Position numbers and translations under genes: made by a program
The notes under the pieces: model-generated
Told to the model about the DNA's origin: nothing
The model's database searches: none
Seen by the model: only the letters and a program-made list of their open reading frames with translations
Shown: piece by piece, positions 61,415-64,000 of the stretch
Layout: each line of letters starts with the position of its first letter
How positions within the stretch are numbered: position 1 is the first letter of the stretch
Assembly: GCA_965368915.1 (NCBI GenBank)
Contig: CBDUOT010000002.1
Location: 1 to 64,000, forward strand
Origin: Albidovulum sp965368915
Lineage (GTDB): Bacteria; Pseudomonadota; Alphaproteobacteria; Rhodobacterales; Rhodobacteraceae
DNA length: 64,000 nt
Reading direction: 5' to 3'

Positions 61415-62251
61415 TCAGTTCAGAAACGACTCGGCCCTCATGCTTGTGGGGACCGGGACGCCAAGACGCGCGAGGATCGTCGGGGCAAGCTGCAGCTGGT
61501 CTATCACCTGATCCGCTTCGGGTCCTTTAGCTGGCCCGAAGTAATATAGCGCCGCGTCCTGCTGATCCGTTCCCGCGCCGCCGTGATGGCCGCGCGAGGA
61601 CTGGCCGTGATCGGCCGTCACGATCACCTCGTAGCCCGCGTCCCGCCAGCGGCGCACATAAGGTGCAAGCTGCCCGTCCAGTTTGAAACAAGCCGTGTCC
61701 ATCTGGCTGCAGTCGTGGCCGAAGCGGTGTCCCATGCTGTCGAGCGTGCAGGTATGGAGCATCCCGTAGTGAATCCCCTGTACTTCGCAAAGCCGGGTGA
61801 GCGTTGCGAACAGGTCAGCGTCGCAGGGCGTCATCTGGTTGTCGTGGCCATAGCCTGTCATTGTGTGGAAGCGGCCGTGGCTGATCGGCCCGTTGCCCGG
61901 CTCGTCGTACTCGATGTCCCGTACCGGATCGAAGGGCGCGCGGTTGAAGAACTCCGACCAGAAGCTGTGCGCCACGGCGCCTGTTCGGTGGCCGGCCCGG
62001 GTTGCCTCCGAGAAAATGTCGGGCTCGACCACGCGAAAGATGGATTCGTTCGACGTGACGCCGTGGACTTGCGGGCTGACCCCGGTATGGATCGATGCGT
62101 AGCACGAGGCCGAGGTCGAAGGCAGAACCGACCGGATGCGCCAGACACGCGCCTCGCCCGACGCGACCCAGCCTTCGAGGTTGCCGAAATAGCGCCGCCA
62201 GTTGTCGTAAGGCACGCCGTCGATGATGATCAGCAGCAGCTTCCGGTCCAT
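61415..62251 (-). CDS. Alkaline phosphatase superfamily phosphodiesterase/nucleotide pyrophosphatase
   Basis: A 278-residue protein of the alkaline phosphatase superfamily. It begins MDRKLLLIIIDGVPYDNW (metal-binding Asp), has the nucleophile-region SASCYASIHTGVSPQVHG, and late metal ligands DSMGHRFGH and TADHGQSSRGHHGG. Type I phosphodiesterases and phosphonoacetate hydrolases share this layout. It is divergent from the choline sulfatase, which belongs to the same superfamily; a role in processing organic phosphate or sulfate esters is plausible. Confidence 0.82.
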   Translation of the reverse strand: MDRKLLLIIIDGVPYDNWRRYFGNLEGWVASGEARVWRIRSVLPSTSASCYASIHTGVSPQVHGVTSNESIFRVVEPDIFSEATRAGHRTGAVAHSFWSEFFNRAPFDPVRDIEYDEPGNGPISHGRFHTMTGYGHDNQMTPCDADLFATLTRLCEVQGIHYGMLHTCTLDSMGHRFGHDCSQMDTACFKLDGQLAPYVRRWRDAGYEVIVTADHGQSSRGHHGGAGTDQQDAALYYFGPAKGPEADQVIDQLQLAPTILARLGVPVPTSMRAESFLN

Positions 62252-62418
62252 CGTCCTGTCCTTCCTTCCCGAAACGGGAATCACCCTTTGGCGCGCAGTC
62301 TGACCACCTCCGGATCGCCATTCTATGACGGTCGCGTCTGCGCGATGTCGCCATACGACCAGAAAGCGGCGAGATGTGCGACCACTCTCGCGCGAGACAA
62401 CCTGTTGGAGATCCGCAG

Positions 62419-63930
62419 ATGGCGAGCCGCCCGAATATCCTCATTCTCATGGTCGACCAGTTGAACGGGACGCTCTTTCCCGATGGCCCGGCGGACTGGC
62501 TTCATGCGCCAACACTCAAGCGGCTGGCCGAACGTTCGGTCCGGTTCCAGAATACATACACGGCCTCGCCGCTTTGCGCGCCGGGGCGCGCTTCGTTCAT
62601 GTCGGGCCAGTTGCCCTCGCGCACCGGGGTCTATGACAATGCGGCCGAGTTCCCTTCGGACATCCCGACCTTCGCCCATCACCTTCGCAGGGCGGGTTAT
62701 CAGACCTGCCTTTCAGGCAAGATGCACTTCGTCGGACCCGACCAGTTGCATGGCTTCGAGAGCCGCCTGACCACCGATATCTACCCCGCCGATTTCGGCT
62801 GGACGCCCGACTACCGCAAGCCGGGCGAGCGGATCGACTGGTGGTATCACAACATGGGTTCGGTCACCGGCGCGGGTGTGGCCGAGATCACCAACCAGAT
62901 GGAATATGACGACGAGGTCGCCTTCAACGCCACCGCAAAGCTCTACGATCTTGCCCGCGGATTGGACGACCGGCCCTGGTGCCTCACCGTCAGCTTCACT
63001 CATCCGCACGATCCTTACGTCGCGCGGAAGAAGTACTGGGATCTTTACGAGGATTGCGAGCACCTGCTGCCCGAAGTGCCCGCAATGGACTACGAGGATC
63101 ACGACCCGCACGCGAAGCGCATCTTCGACGCCAATGACTGGCGCAAGTTCGACATCACCGAAGACGACATCCGCCGGTCGCGTCGCGCCTATTTCGCAAA
63201 CATCTCCTATCTCGATGACAAGATCGCGGGGATCCTAGAAACACTTGAAGCAACGCGGCAAGAGGCCGTCATCGTCTTCGTCTCGGATCACGGCGATATG
63301 CTGGGCGAGCGGGGCCTGTGGTTCAAGATGAACTTCTACGAAGGCTCGGCGCGCGTGCCGCTGATGGTTTGCGCGCCCGGCCTCGATCCGCAGCGCATCG
63401 ACACGCCGGTATCGACGATCGACGTGACACCAACGCTCTGCGACCTCGCCGGGGTGTCGATGGACGAGGTGATGCCGTGGACCGATGGCGAAAGCCTGGT
63501 TCCCTTGGCAAAGGGCGCCGAACGCAGCGCGCCGGTGATGATGGAATATGCCGCCGAAGGATCTTATGCGCCGCTCGTGTCGCTGCGCTACGGCAAGTGG
63601 AAGTACAACCGTTGCGCGCTCGATCCCGACCAGCTGTTCGACCTCGACGCCGACCCGCATGAACTGACGAACCTTGCGGGGGATCCCGAACATGCGGGAA
63701 CCCTTTCGGCGCTCAGGGTGAAGTCCGAAGCGCGCTGGGATCTCGACCGCTTCGACGCCGAGGTGCGCGCAAGCCAAGCCCGGCGCTGGGTCGTCTACGA
63801 GGCGCTGAGGAACGGCAACTACTTCCCGTGGGACTACCAGCCGCTTCAGAAAGCCTCGGAACGCTACATGCGCAACCACATGGACCTGAACGTGCTGGAG
63901 GAGTCGAAGCGCTTCCCCCGCGGTGAATGA
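62419..63930 (+). CDS. betC: Choline-sulfatase
   Basis: A 503-residue sulfatase. The CxPxR site is SPLCAPGRASF with C53, which is converted to formylglycine. ILILMVDQ binds calcium, and FVSDHGDMLGERG and a C-terminal extension (WDYQPLQKASERYMRNHMDLNVLEESKRFPRG) match BetC rather than generic sulfatases. It releases choline from choline-O-sulfate, feeding glycine betaine synthesis. No betI, betA or betB lies within the window. The start ATG follows GGAG. Confidence 0.9.
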   Translation: MASRPNILILMVDQLNGTLFPDGPADWLHAPTLKRLAERSVRFQNTYTASPLCAPGRASFMSGQLPSRTGVYDNAAEFPSDIPTFAHHLRRAGYQTCLSGKMHFVGPDQLHGFESRLTTDIYPADFGWTPDYRKPGERIDWWYHNMGSVTGAGVAEITNQMEYDDEVAFNATAKLYDLARGLDDRPWCLTVSFTHPHDPYVARKKYWDLYEDCEHLLPEVPAMDYEDHDPHAKRIFDANDWRKFDITEDDIRRSRRAYFANISYLDDKIAGILETLEATRQEAVIVFVSDHGDMLGERGLWFKMNFYEGSARVPLMVCAPGLDPQRIDTPVSTIDVTPTLCDLAGVSMDEVMPWTDGESLVPLAKGAERSAPVMMEYAAEGSYAPLVSLRYGKWKYNRCALDPDQLFDLDADPHELTNLAGDPEHAGTLSALRVKSEARWDLDRFDAEVRASQARRWVVYEALRNGNYFPWDYQPLQKASERYMRNHMDLNVLEESKRFPRGE

Positions 63931-64000
63931 TCGAAGGGGGGGCGGGTTGCCCCCTGCCCGCGTCCGGCTATCCGCGCTGCGCCATAACGACACCTGCCGC

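Noticed and set aside
63931..64000. Possible terminator and next gene after betC
   Set aside because: Only a 5-bp GGGGG/CCCCC stem without T-run, and no complete coding frame in the last 70 bases.
1..64000. CRISPR arrays, prophage, insertion sequences, tRNA or rRNA genes
   Set aside because: I found no repeat-spacer pattern, transposase, integrase, phage structural gene or tRNA/rRNA sequence by eye; a covariance-model and IS search would be needed to exclude them fully.

Overview
This 64 kb window is an ordinary, gene-dense, high-GC stretch of an alphaproteobacterial chromosome. It most likely comes from the Rhodobacteraceae (Roseobacter/Rhodobacter group). The evidence is the dusB-ntrB-ntrC-ntrY-ntrX string, NtrC and NtrX proteins without the GAFTGA sigma-54 loop, a fused IspD-IspF, CckA with CtrA-type sites, a GTTC-N7-GTTC SOS box at recA, citramalate synthase, an MttB-family methyltransferase and a choline sulfatase. 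I see no rRNA, tRNA, CRISPR array, insertion sequence or prophage.

Layout. 1-4.6 kb: a 3-hydroxyisobutyrate dehydrogenase-like gene cut by the left edge, a membrane-anchored penicillin-acylase-family hydrolase and a fatty acid desaturase. 4.6-9.2 kb (minus): trkA-trkH potassium uptake, then hfq-hflX. 9.2-17.2 kb (minus): the nitrogen regulatory operon dusB-ntrBC-ntrYX and a DUF4386 membrane protein. 17.4-20.8 kb (plus): ispDF, pgpA and cinA, overlapping head to tail, then amtB. 20.9-28.9 kb: ratA, hpt with a small membrane protein, a LysR regulator divergent from a cytochrome c', a diheme cytochrome, lipA, aquaporin, an outer-membrane protein, and a divergent DUF6456/DUF6477 pair that looks like part of the CtrA/gene-transfer-agent control network. 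28.9-41.5 kb (mostly minus): an MttB-like methyltransferase, MOSC and DUF1330 proteins, alaS, recA, a sulfotransferase-like gene, cckA, rsmB and guaB. 41.6-52.3 kb (mostly plus): glutamine amidotransferase, SLAC1/TehA-type transporter (minus), agmatinase, DMT transporter, FadL-like porin, an unknown P-loop ATPase, a MetA predicted to use acetyl-CoA, alpha/beta hydrolase, PPK2, TetR and MFS. 52.4-58.8 kb: cysS, cimA and a squalene/phytoene synthase-like gene (minus), a YjbR protein (plus), a lipoprotein and an 8-strand-type porin (minus). 58.9-64 kb: SDR dehydrogenase, an Ada-like zinc protein, an HSL-family esterase, a phosphodiesterase of the alkaline phosphatase superfamily and choline sulfatase.

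The strongest undescribed candidate is upstream of cysS. A consensus-like promoter sits so that transcription would begin at, or within a base of, the AUG of a 14-residue peptide MKKNGIICIICITG. That peptide is followed by mutually exclusive hairpins. This looks like a leaderless, ribosome-sensing attenuator that could read cysteine (and perhaps isoleucine) supply. Other points of interest are CtrA boxes upstream of cckA and upstream of the DUF6456 gene (both central to gene-transfer-agent control in relatives), a perfect 8-bp interrupted palindrome between the LysR gene and cytochrome c', and an hflX with no normal start codon that may begin at a CTG overlapping the hfq stop.
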